Shown in pieces: positions 29,375 to 37,828 of a DNA stretch of 38,678 bases. Source of the stretch: Bacteroidales bacterium (GTDB lineage: Bacteria; Bacteroidota; Bacteroidia; Bacteroidales; UBA932); NCBI GenBank assembly GCA_022774085.1, contig JALFNZ010000103.1:1-38678 (forward strand). Direction: 5' to 3'. A model generated the notes under the pieces. It was not told the origin of the DNA and did not search any database. It worked only from the letters and a program-made list of their open reading frames with translations. Made by a program: the position numbers and the translations under genes. Numbering within the stretch: the stretch's first letter is position 1; the number at the start of each line of letters is the position of its first letter.

Positions 29375-32287
29375 TCAGCGGCCGCAGATATTCTTGAAAT
29401 TACAGTAAGAGCATATTTCCTCGTTGGAAGTCCTTGTGAACGGTATGGCTATGTCCTTCATCCGGTCCAGCATCGATGCCATGTGCCCGGTCATACTGTC
29501 GTTAAAGACCTTATTGCATGACACGCTGACAGGAGCTTCCCTGAACAGTTTTGCAGTGGAATATATGCAGTTAAGCAGAGTTTTGCCCTTTACTTGAGGA
29601 AGATTGCTGCAAAGCATGTCGTAAATGTAGAATTGGAGGGCAATCTTCGGTCTGTCCTTGATATCAGGGGTGAAAATCTCTTCTGCAATGGCCTGTGCAT
29701 TGTCGTCAGTTATATTATAGTCATGGTCGAGGACCTTGCCGGTCTTATAGTCCACAATCCTGACGGTACCCTCACGGAAGCTGTCCAGCCTGTCAATGAA
29801 GCCATTGAATCTCTGACCGTGCAATTCTCCGTCCACTTCAACTTCTCTTCCGAGGATATCAAAAGCCTCTGCTCCTTCATTCAGAAGTATTTCAAGGTCC
29901 CTTTTCAGAGTCTGACGAACATACCTGACTATCACATCCGCCACAACGATATTTCTTCCGGATATGTCCATGGCATTGATCTGCCTCATTATCAAAGCCT
30001 TGACTTTGCTCCTGATATCATCTTCACGCCCGAGCCATTCCTTTATATACTGCCGGCTCACGGACGGCATGTAAGGAAGGTCCCGGTTTTCACCTTTGTC
30101 GTCAAACTCGAATTCGGGTGACATTGCTTCCGGGAACGAATAGATTGAGCGCATGACCTCATGATAGACCGTACCGAACATTCCCATGTCAAGGGATTCT
30201 GCCACTTCATCTTCCATCTTCAGATGCCTGACCGACGAATAGTAGAACTTTGCCGGACAACTGAGGTAGTTCTGGACGGCTGTAGCCGAGAGCTTGAGAC
30301 GGCTGATTTGCTTGATGTCTTCCTCCGTCTTTGCTATGTCCTTCACCTGCATCACTGACATAGAGTCGAATTTAACCACATATCTTTCGACAGGAAGGTT
30401 GAAATGGTACTCCAGCTGTTTTATATATCGGCTCTCTTCACCTGATTTGAGGCCTTCCGTCCTGGAGTCAACCAGCATCCAAACGTTTTCAGCCCTGGAA
30501 ATCATTCTGTAGAAATAATAGGCCCAGACGGCATCCTGGTATTCATAAGTCGGCAGTCCGAATCCTTTTCTGAGCTCCGGCGGGATGAATGATGAGCTTA
30601 CACTCCTGCGCGGGAAGATGCCTTCGCCACAGGACATGATGATGATGTTGGGAAAGTCCAGTGCTCTTGTTTCCAATGGTCCCATAATCTGCATTCCCTT
30701 CAGCGGCTCACCACGGAAATGCACTGACACTGAACTGAACAGCTGATTCAGTAGTCTGACATAGGTCATCGGCATGACTGCGAGGGAGATGTCCTGCAAG
30801 ATGTTCACGCATTTATAATAATGGCTTGCAAATTCCAGTTCGAGGGCAGAATCCGGATTTGAGGCCATTTTCCTTCCGAACATGCTTATGACATTTTTCT
30901 GATATTCGGCAAATGCGTGAATCTGGTCCCGGGAGGTTGATTTCTGGTCCTGGATGACAGGCGTGAAAATCGTACTCAGAAGCTGCGAAGATGCAAAATC
31001 TTCCTGTGCAATGTAATATTTGGCCCCTTTCTTTATTTCGGTTACAAGGTTTTTGATTTCTTCGTCCTTGTCCGTGGCCATCTTGAAAATGGATGTGGAA
31101 AAGAGATCCCATACCTGCTTGTGGTAGAAATACCATTTCCCTGCCTTCTTTGTCGCATGGAGCTGGATGGAGTTGATGCAGGACATGAGGCAGAAAAATT
31201 CCCCTGAAGTTGCGGGGAGTCCCATTGTGACATTGATGTCCCTGATTTGAGGCGGGATGGAGTTGAGTACCGGAGTGAGCATGTTCTCATCCGGAAGGAT
31301 GATGGCCGTTTCTTCGGGGTCGATGTCTTTGAGAATATCTGGCAGTCTTTTGGCCTGTCCGAATGATGAAGGGACGCTGACCACCCTTACCTTCGGCGTG
31401 GAAAGTCCATTTTTGTCCCAATTTCCCGCCTGTGGAAATTCCCGGACATTGTCGGACATGAAAAAGGAGGAACGGTTCTGTGAATTCCGGATCATTTCTC
31501 CCGACCAGTCCCAGCAGAACTCAGCCATGGACGCATCCCTGAGTTTTCTCAACAGCACTTTTTCACATTCATTCAAAGCATTCAGACCGATGAAAACGAA
31601 AACTGTCCCTTCGGGAAACATTCCTTCGAATACATCTGCGGCAGATTGCCTGCCGAGTTTGTCCGCAAGACTCCTATAGACCATTCCCTCATAGGCCATC
31701 CCCTTGTCTTTAAGGGATTTATTATAATTCTTATATAATGGATACAGGATGTTCCATATCTGAAGGAACCGGGCCTTGACATCCGGATTGTCGCTTCCTA
31801 TGTCAACGGTCAGTTTGCCCGAGGCATCGTTGAAATGGCTCAGAAAACTTTCCAGAGCCTTCCTCTGCGTCGGGGTCAGGTAGGAATATGTATCCTGAAT
31901 CTTTTTGAAGTCGGCAACATTGGCGAAGAGCTGTGCAGGGTCCGCAAGGTATTTGTCAACATCGTTGAAATCTCCAAGGATGACGTCACCCCAGAAAATG
32001 AATTCGTCGAGTGGTTCAGCCTTGGGATTGAGTGCGCTGTAACATGAGTACAGTTCTGTAAGAAGCCGCACTCTGTCTGATGCAGGACAGGCTGCGGCCT
32101 TTGCGAAGAAATCGTTGATCGTAAACATGCCGGGCATCACGTAAGGTGCACTGGATGGCACCTCGCAGAGGTATTTCCTGAAAAACACCATCGACCTCCT
32201 ATTCGGGAATATAAAGCATTTCCTTTCAATGTCCCCCTGCGCGCAATAATGCTCCGCTACCTGCCTGAGAAACGGTACGTTATTCAT
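29375..32287 (-). CDS. PD-(D/E)XK nuclease family protein, AddB-like
   Basis: CFIFPNRRSMVFFRKYL; LSATAVQNYLSCPAKFYY; FNGFIDRLDSFREGTVRIVDYKTGK; C-terminal EEICSYCNFKNICGR cysteines. Confidence 0.87.
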   Translation of the reverse strand: MNNVPFLRQVAEHYCAQGDIERKCFIFPNRRSMVFFRKYLCEVPSSAPYVMPGMFTINDFFAKAAACPASDRVRLLTELYSCYSALNPKAEPLDEFIFWGDVILGDFNDVDKYLADPAQLFANVADFKKIQDTYSYLTPTQRKALESFLSHFNDASGKLTVDIGSDNPDVKARFLQIWNILYPLYKNYNKSLKDKGMAYEGMVYRSLADKLGRQSAADVFEGMFPEGTVFVFIGLNALNECEKVLLRKLRDASMAEFCWDWSGEMIRNSQNRSSFFMSDNVREFPQAGNWDKNGLSTPKVRVVSVPSSFGQAKRLPDILKDIDPEETAIILPDENMLTPVLNSIPPQIRDINVTMGLPATSGEFFCLMSCINSIQLHATKKAGKWYFYHKQVWDLFSTSIFKMATDKDEEIKNLVTEIKKGAKYYIAQEDFASSQLLSTIFTPVIQDQKSTSRDQIHAFAEYQKNVISMFGRKMASNPDSALELEFASHYYKCVNILQDISLAVMPMTYVRLLNQLFSSVSVHFRGEPLKGMQIMGPLETRALDFPNIIIMSCGEGIFPRRSVSSSFIPPELRKGFGLPTYEYQDAVWAYYFYRMISRAENVWMLVDSRTEGLKSGEESRYIKQLEYHFNLPVERYVVKFDSMSVMQVKDIAKTEEDIKQISRLKLSATAVQNYLSCPAKFYYSSVRHLKMEDEVAESLDMGMFGTVYHEVMRSIYSFPEAMSPEFEFDDKGENRDLPYMPSVSRQYIKEWLGREDDIRSKVKALIMRQINAMDISGRNIVVADVIVRYVRQTLKRDLEILLNEGAEAFDILGREVEVDGELHGQRFNGFIDRLDSFREGTVRIVDYKTGKVLDHDYNITDDNAQAIAEEIFTPDIKDRPKIALQFYIYDMLCSNLPQVKGKTLLNCIYSTAKLFREAPVSVSCNKVFNDSMTGHMASMLDRMKDIAIPFTRTSNEEICSYCNFKNICGR

Positions 32288-32412
32288 AAACCATTCAATT
32301 TTCCACCTCAAATATATGCGATTAAATGGTGAAAAACAAAAGGTCAGATGATGCCGATGGACATTTCCTTGAGCTTCGCCCTTACGTTGTCGGGAATTTT
32401 GTCATCGCATAT

Positions 32413-32886
32413 CTAAATATTGATGCTGTAATTATGTTTTATTTCCTCCATGACAAAAGTGCTTTCGATGGAAGCAATATTGTCATGGCTTCCGATGACA
32501 TTCAGAAGGAATTGCTGGTAATATTTCATGTCGGGGGCCTGGATGCGGAGGAGGTAGTCAAACGCCCCGGAAATATTGTAACATTCCGTCACCTGTGGTA
32601 TGGTCTTTATCATTTCGGTAAAGGCCAGGGCCATTTCCCTGTTCAATCTCCTCAATTTGATGCTGCAGAATACGGCAAAGCCCTGATTCAGTTTGTTTGC
32701 ATTCAAGATTGCCGTGTACTGACGGATTATGCCGGTGCGTTCTAGCCTTTTTACTCGCTCATAAGTCGGAGTGGTTGACAGGTGTACCTTGGCAGCGAGC
32801 TCCTTATTGCTCAGACGTGCCTCCTGCTGCAATGCCCGAAGGATTTCAATGTCTTTGGCATCGAGTTTTATTGATTCTGTTTCCAT
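32413..32886 (-). CDS. Lrp/AsnC family transcriptional regulator
   Basis: IKLDAKDIEILRALQQEARLSNKELAAKVHLSTTPTYERVKRLERTGIIRQYTAILN; AsnC ligand domain. Confidence 0.93.
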   Translation of the reverse strand: METESIKLDAKDIEILRALQQEARLSNKELAAKVHLSTTPTYERVKRLERTGIIRQYTAILNANKLNQGFAVFCSIKLRRLNREMALAFTEMIKTIPQVTECYNISGAFDYLLRIQAPDMKYYQQFLLNVIGSHDNIASIESTFVMEEIKHNYSINI

Positions 32887-33025
32887 ATCGGAAAATATTA
32901 AAAATTAGAATACCATTCCTTGATTTTTGACAAATATAGATAATTCTTCCAAAATATCAATTTTTCATAGAAATAATTAACAGGGAACATAATTTTGCAT
33001 CAGAAAACAATAAAAACGAACAAAT

Positions 33026-34312
33026 ATGTCACAGGAAAATCTTCATCTCGAAACCCTCGCCCTCCATGTAGGACAGGAACAGGCAGATCCGGCAACCGAT
33101 TCACGCGCAGTGCCTATTTACCAGACAACATCATACGTATTCCATAATTCACAGCATGCTGCTGACCGTTTCGGTTTGCGCGATTCCGGAAACATTTACG
33201 GACGTCTGACTAATTCGACTCAGGATGTCTTTGAAAGACGAATAGCAGCCCTCGAAGGCGGTTCAGGAGCGCTTGCCGTGGCAAGTGGTGCCGCTGCAGT
33301 GACCTATGCCCTGCAGAATGTCTGCCAAGCCGGAGACCACATCGTAGCTGCTGACAATCTCTACGGAGGTTCATTCAATCTGATTACACATACGCTTGCT
33401 ACTCAAGGTATTACAAACACCATTGTAAATGTCAATGATCTTGAGGCACTTGAAGCTGCCATTCAGCCGAACACTAAGGTGGTATATGCCGAGACCTTCG
33501 GAAACCCGAACAGCGACGTCACCGACATCGAAGGAATCGCTGAAGTTGCACACAGGCACGGCGTTCTTTTCATAATCGACAACACATTTGCGACACCGTT
33601 CGTCTGCAGGCCGATCGAACATGGAGCTGACGTTGTGGTTCATTCGGCAACAAAATTCATCGGTGGCCACGGATCATCATTGGGTGGAGTCATCGTTGAC
33701 GGCGGTAAATTCGATTTCAAGGCAAACGCGGACCGTTATCCGTCAATTGCAAAGCCTGACCCTTCATATCACGGAGCAGTCTTTGCCGACGTGGCAGGTG
33801 CAGCGGCTTTCGTCACCCGTATCCGTGCCGTGATTTTGCGTGACACCGGAGCGACCATCTCTCCTTTCAACGCATGGATTCTTCTGCAAGGTGTCGAGAG
33901 TCTGCCTCTGAGGATTGAGCGCCACGTGCAGAATGCACTCAAGGTCGTGGATTTCCTGAGCAAGCATCCTAAAGTCAGGAGTGTGAGCCATCCGAGCCTT
34001 CCTTCTCACAGGGACCATGAACTTTATAAGAAATATTATCCTGACGGAGCGGCAAGCATTTTCACGTTCGAAATCGATGGCACTCAGGAAGATGCATGGA
34101 AGTTCATTGATTCGCTGAAGGTTTTCTCGCTTTTGGCAAATGTTGCCGATGTGAAGAGTCTGGTAATCCATCCTTATACCACGACCCACAGTCAGATGAG
34201 TTCTGAAGAGCTTGCACAACAGCATATTACCCCTTCAACGGTGCGTCTGTCAATAGGTGTGGAGCACATCGATGACATCATTGCTGACATTGCACAGGCA
34301 CTAGACAGATAG
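33026..34312 (+). CDS. O-acetylhomoserine aminocarboxypropyltransferase/cysteine synthase (MetY-like, PLP-dependent)
   Basis: LHLETLALHVGQEQADPATDSRAVPIYQTTSYVF; VVHSATKFIGGHGSSLGGVIVDGG. Confidence 0.92.
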   Translation: MSQENLHLETLALHVGQEQADPATDSRAVPIYQTTSYVFHNSQHAADRFGLRDSGNIYGRLTNSTQDVFERRIAALEGGSGALAVASGAAAVTYALQNVCQAGDHIVAADNLYGGSFNLITHTLATQGITNTIVNVNDLEALEAAIQPNTKVVYAETFGNPNSDVTDIEGIAEVAHRHGVLFIIDNTFATPFVCRPIEHGADVVVHSATKFIGGHGSSLGGVIVDGGKFDFKANADRYPSIAKPDPSYHGAVFADVAGAAAFVTRIRAVILRDTGATISPFNAWILLQGVESLPLRIERHVQNALKVVDFLSKHPKVRSVSHPSLPSHRDHELYKKYYPDGAASIFTFEIDGTQEDAWKFIDSLKVFSLLANVADVKSLVIHPYTTTHSQMSSEELAQQHITPSTVRLSIGVEHIDDIIADIAQALDR

Positions 34313-34355
34313 TTTGTGATTAGTGTGCCTGGATGGTGTTCAAATTTGCAGAAAA

Positions 34356-34363
34356 GTTATACC
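34356..34363 (+). promoter_or_regulatory. -7 box TACCTTTG upstream of the two-component genes (approximate position)
   Basis: gaaaagttaTACCTTTGtcttg about 40 nt before ATG 34401. Confidence 0.5.
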
Positions 34364-34400
34364 TTTGTCTTGATTCATGATAGGCAGATGGTAAATTACA

Positions 34401-34868
34401 ATGGCTTTGAACAACAAGAAAGGCAGAATATTAGTGGTAGATGACAATCAGGGCATTCGCAATGCCCTGAAAATTTTATTACCTGCATATTTTGCTCAGG
34501 TGGAACTCATTGCATCTCCCAAGACCCTCGTCAGCACGATGGAGTCTTTTCATCCGAATGTGCAGATTGTCCTTTTCACTGCCTATGCAGACATTGCTCT
34601 TGCCGTAGAGGGTATGAAACATCGTATCAATACAATGCATATATGCCTTCCGGCTCTTCGTGAACGACCGGAAGACATTTTGCCGCTTGCAGAACGCTTC
34701 CTTTCTAGATTCGCAGAGAAATATCGACGGACTGCAGCCAGCATTGACCCGCATGCCGCCAATCTTCTCAAGTCCCACCTCTGGAACGGCAACCTTACTC
34801 TCGTGGCAAAGGAGCTCGGCATCAGCCGTCCGACTCTGTACAGCAAACTCAAGAAATACGACATTTGA
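34401..34868 (+). CDS. Internally shortened NtrC-type response regulator (partial REC plus C-terminal Fis-type HTH)
   Basis: GRILVVDDNQGIRNALKILL (REC start) ... VLFTAYADIALAVEGMK | HRINTMHICLPALRERPEDILPLAERFL (sigma54-AAA+ end) ... NGN | LTLVAKELGISRPTLYSKLKKYDI (Fis HTH); open frame retained. Confidence 0.8.
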   Translation: MALNNKKGRILVVDDNQGIRNALKILLPAYFAQVELIASPKTLVSTMESFHPNVQIVLFTAYADIALAVEGMKHRINTMHICLPALRERPEDILPLAERFLSRFAEKYRRTAASIDPHAANLLKSHLWNGNLTLVAKELGISRPTLYSKLKKYDI

Positions 34869-35746
34869 TGGCAATCTGGACAATCATACTTATCTGCCTT
34901 GGTGTGATGTTGGTTACTTGTATGGTGACTGCCGTCTTTGTCAGGATAAAGGACCGGAAAAAGCTGGAATATATGCTCGATGCCTTCGAAGATGGAGAAT
35001 ATAACTTCCGGTTCACTGAGGACAGCAAGTTCAACAGAAGCCTCAACCGCATCAAATGGATTGTGGACCGTCGCCGCCAGCAGAATGAACAGGAATCCTG
35101 GACAAAACTGATACGTGTCCTCACTCACGAGATTATGAATACGGTCAGTCCGATTGCTTCGCTCAGCGATGCCTTGAGCCACTATATTGACGTGCCTGAA
35201 GATTGCCGTGAGGTTGATGTGAAGGCGGGGCTTGAAACAATCTCGTCATCTTCCAAGGATTTGATCAAATTCGTTGAGTCTTACCGGGAGCTTGCAGGAG
35301 TGGCAAGACCTGTCAAAAAAGGTCTCATGGTTGACGAACTGTCACATAAAGTCATAGACCTGACTCATGAGCAGTGTTCTGATGCCGGGGCAGTTTGCAG
35401 CTACAAGGCTGAATCCGAGGATATTCTGATCTATGCAGATGAATCGCAAATCAGCCGCATCCTCATCAACCTGATTAAGAATGCCTTGCAGGCAGGAGCG
35501 AAGAATATCAGCATAACTGCCGGCATAGACGGTTCCGAGCAGACAGTAATCAAAGTATCGAATGACGGTGCTGCCATCACGCCTGAATCACAGGAACAGA
35601 TTTTCATACCATTCTTCACCACCAAGACTGATGGTTCAGGCATTGGCCTCAGCCTGTCACGTCAAATAATGCGTGCCCATAACGGCACCCTCGACCTGAC
35701 AAGGAGTGACAGTCAATGTACCGAATTCACACTGATTTTCAAATAA
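34868..35746 (+). CDS. Sensor histidine kinase, short form without recognizable sensory/PAS module
   Basis: One N-terminal TM, LIRVLTHEIMNTVSPIASLSD (H box), LINLIKNALQAGA (N box), GSGIGLSLSRQIMRAHNG (G box); start overlaps the regulator stop (TGATG). Confidence 0.87.
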   Translation: MAIWTIILICLGVMLVTCMVTAVFVRIKDRKKLEYMLDAFEDGEYNFRFTEDSKFNRSLNRIKWIVDRRRQQNEQESWTKLIRVLTHEIMNTVSPIASLSDALSHYIDVPEDCREVDVKAGLETISSSSKDLIKFVESYRELAGVARPVKKGLMVDELSHKVIDLTHEQCSDAGAVCSYKAESEDILIYADESQISRILINLIKNALQAGAKNISITAGIDGSEQTVIKVSNDGAAITPESQEQIFIPFFTTKTDGSGIGLSLSRQIMRAHNGTLDLTRSDSQCTEFTLIFK

Positions 35747-35892
35747 CTGCACAACTGAAGTTTCGCAAGTTCATAATTATCTGTTATTGCGAGATTTGGG
35801 CTTCTAGCAAAAGTTTACAATTTTTCACAAAATTCCTGCACTCGCAACACAACAAAAGAAGAAAAAGGTTATATTTGGAACAAAACGGCAAC

Positions 35893-35971
35893 ATTAAAAA
35901 AAAGCGAGCCGAAGCCCGCTTCAAATGTTTCCACAACGGAATAATCCTTATTGTGATTTGCTCATTTATTG
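35893..35971 (-). ncRNA. Candidate small RNA, about 80 nt
   Basis: TACCTTTG box just upstream (35977-35984, minus strand), internal nested stem (CACAA/UUGUG, GGA/UCC), intrinsic terminator at the end. Confidence 0.5.
35895..35921 (-). terminator. Rho-independent terminator with UUCG tetraloop
   Basis: Reverse complement AAGCGGGC-TTCG-GCTCGCTT followed by a T run; 8-bp stem with one G.U pair. Confidence 0.8.
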
Positions 35972-36011
35972 TAGCGCAAAGGTAGGTTGTCTGGCATAAA
36001 TATCTAAAGTG

Positions 36012-36066
36012 TATTCCATAATATAATATGTTATATGTTACTATAACAAGGTATATTCCATAATAT
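36012..36066. repeat. 13-bp direct repeats TATTCCATAATAT flanking an inverted repeat
   Basis: TATTCCATAATAT at 36012-36024 and 36054-36066; between them TGTTATA-tgttac-TATAACA at 36029-36048. Confidence 0.7.
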
Positions 36067-36368
36067 TATATGGCAAATATAGTTTATTATATCTGAAACT
36101 ACAAGCTAATCCGGACAACTCCCAATTGACAGCGGTATTATCAAACCAATACCCAAGAAGATTCTGACATCTTTCCATAATGGAAAAGTTGTTGGGGTTT
36201 GGTAGAAATTCGTTATATATGCAGAGTTCGGCCTTCGCTTTTCCTAGCTTCAAGTTTTGAAATCATGTCTGAAATGGAAAGCCTCTCTCCCCTTGCTGTG
36301 ACGAAGGAAAAGCACTTATAGACCGGCTATATTGGCTGGACGAAAGAATTCGGAACCAGATAATTGAA

Positions 36369-36869
36369 TTACAATATATATAAAAGGGCACGGCATCCGC
36401 GAAGAATGTCGGAATAAGCCTGCTCGAAATTGCCTGTATACCAAGGGTCTGCCACATCCGGGACATCAACAGGATTCTTGACAGGGTTCTGACTTGTGGC
36501 TGCGCCTTGCGCCATAACTGCATATTCCAGCAATTTGTGCACTTTGTTGCAGTCCCCGGTTATCCTTCCAATCAGACGCATGTTTGAAGAATCCATAACG
36601 ACAACAAGGTCGGCTTCTTCATACTCCTGCTTGGTTATCCTGTGAGCACGATGCCTCCCGAAAGGGATTTCATGCCTTCTGAGGGTATCAGACGCATATG
36701 GGTAAATTCCATTGCCTTCCTCCTCGTATGAAACCGCCGCAGAACTGATCTCAAACTCATCCCCACGTCCCACTTCCTCAGCCAAATGCCTAAATATGAA
36801 CTCCGCCATCGGTGACCTGCAAATATTGCCGTGGCACACGAATATTATTCTTGTCATCTTCTCTTCCAT
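36369..36869 (-). CDS. Low-molecular-weight protein-tyrosine phosphatase
   Basis: FVCHGNICRSPMAEFIFRHL (CX5R P-loop); catalytic DPWYTGNFEQAY. Confidence 0.93.
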   Translation of the reverse strand: MEEKMTRIIFVCHGNICRSPMAEFIFRHLAEEVGRGDEFEISSAAVSYEEEGNGIYPYASDTLRRHEIPFGRHRAHRITKQEYEEADLVVVMDSSNMRLIGRITGDCNKVHKLLEYAVMAQGAATSQNPVKNPVDVPDVADPWYTGNFEQAYSDILRGCRALLYIL

Positions 36870-36922
36870 TCTAATGCTTCATATCAGCGGAAGATCCGCA
36901 GTCTTCTGCGCTGATTCCATCA

Positions 36923-37678
36923 TTATCTTAAAGAGTCAATTATAATAACTTCTATTCCTCTGATTCTTTCAGGAAGTCCCGACAGGTCGGTATCACCATA
37001 ATGGTAAGGGATAAGAGTCTTTGGACGTATAAGTTCAGCCGCATCCACGCATTGGCTGAAAGTCATAGTATATGGCTGGTTCACAGGCAGGAAAGCGAGG
37101 TCAATAACTCCCAGATCTGACATCTCGGCAACAGGTTCGGTATCCCCTGCCACATAAACTCTGAAACCTTCAAAATCCAAGACATATCCGTTTCCGTTTC
37201 CCTTCGGGTGGAACATTTCCCTGCCCTCGGTGGTGTTGTATGCGGGCACTGCCATGTACCTGATTCCGTCAGACAGCTCCCCGGAATCCCCATTCGCCAG
37301 TTCAGTACCCCTTCCAAGGGCAGTGACGGACTCAGTGTTTCCATAAAGGACCGTATTCTCGCTGGACAGTGAATCAATCGCTTGCGTACAGAGATGGTCA
37401 TGGTGGGCGTGGGTGATGAATATTGCATCAGCTTTTCCGAATGCGGAATAGTCTATCTTCATCTCACCCATTTGAGTGACCGGGTCAATATGGATGACCT
37501 TTCCACCATATTCAAAGGCAAGAGAGCCGTGGAATATGCAGGCCACGCGCAAGATTTTTCCCGACGGAGTTGTAAAACTGATGCTGTCTTCAGGGAAAGG
37601 TGGCTTGACATCCCCATTTCCGCACGAGCCACATATCATCCCGACAAGGGCTGTCATAATTAGAATTATTCTTTTCAT
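36923..37678 (-). CDS. MBL-fold metallo-hydrolase, lipoprotein
   Basis: Lipobox ICGSCGN; AIFITHAHHDHLCTQAI; YVAGDTEPVAEM; IPYHYGDTD; ATG at 37678. Confidence 0.86.
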   Translation of the reverse strand: MKRIILIMTALVGMICGSCGNGDVKPPFPEDSISFTTPSGKILRVACIFHGSLAFEYGGKVIHIDPVTQMGEMKIDYSAFGKADAIFITHAHHDHLCTQAIDSLSSENTVLYGNTESVTALGRGTELANGDSGELSDGIRYMAVPAYNTTEGREMFHPKGNGNGYVLDFEGFRVYVAGDTEPVAEMSDLGVIDLAFLPVNQPYTMTFSQCVDAAELIRPKTLIPYHYGDTDLSGLPERIRGIEVIIIDSLR

Positions 37679-37828
37679 ATTCAATACTTTATCTATCATT
37701 CCATCAATGTGCATAGTCCAACCTCATGATTCGTACCGGCAGTATCTCATACAAATTTATTTATTTCAATCAGTAGTTGACCTACTAAAAATTTTATATA
37801 AAATGTTTGCTCACAATACCAAGAGACT

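Noticed and set aside
32413-32415. TAG as a recoded (non-stop) codon
   Set aside because: Other genes here (nadD, the TPM gene, the ComEC-like gene, the MetY-like gene) end at TAG, so TAG works as a stop in this genome.
32326-32745. Plus-strand 139-aa ORF
   Set aside because: Lies antisense over the well-supported Lrp/AsnC gene; sequence has no family character.
35716-35985. Plus-strand 89-aa ORF after the kinase
   Set aside because: Overlaps the kinase end and the opposite-strand sRNA/terminator; composition non-coding.
36041-36253. Minus-strand 70-aa ORF (MKLGKAKAELCIYNEFLPNPNNFSIMERCQNLLGYWFDN...)
   Set aside because: Not called as a CDS: AT-rich, repeat-laden region with no clear family; reported instead as possible interspersed-element sequence.
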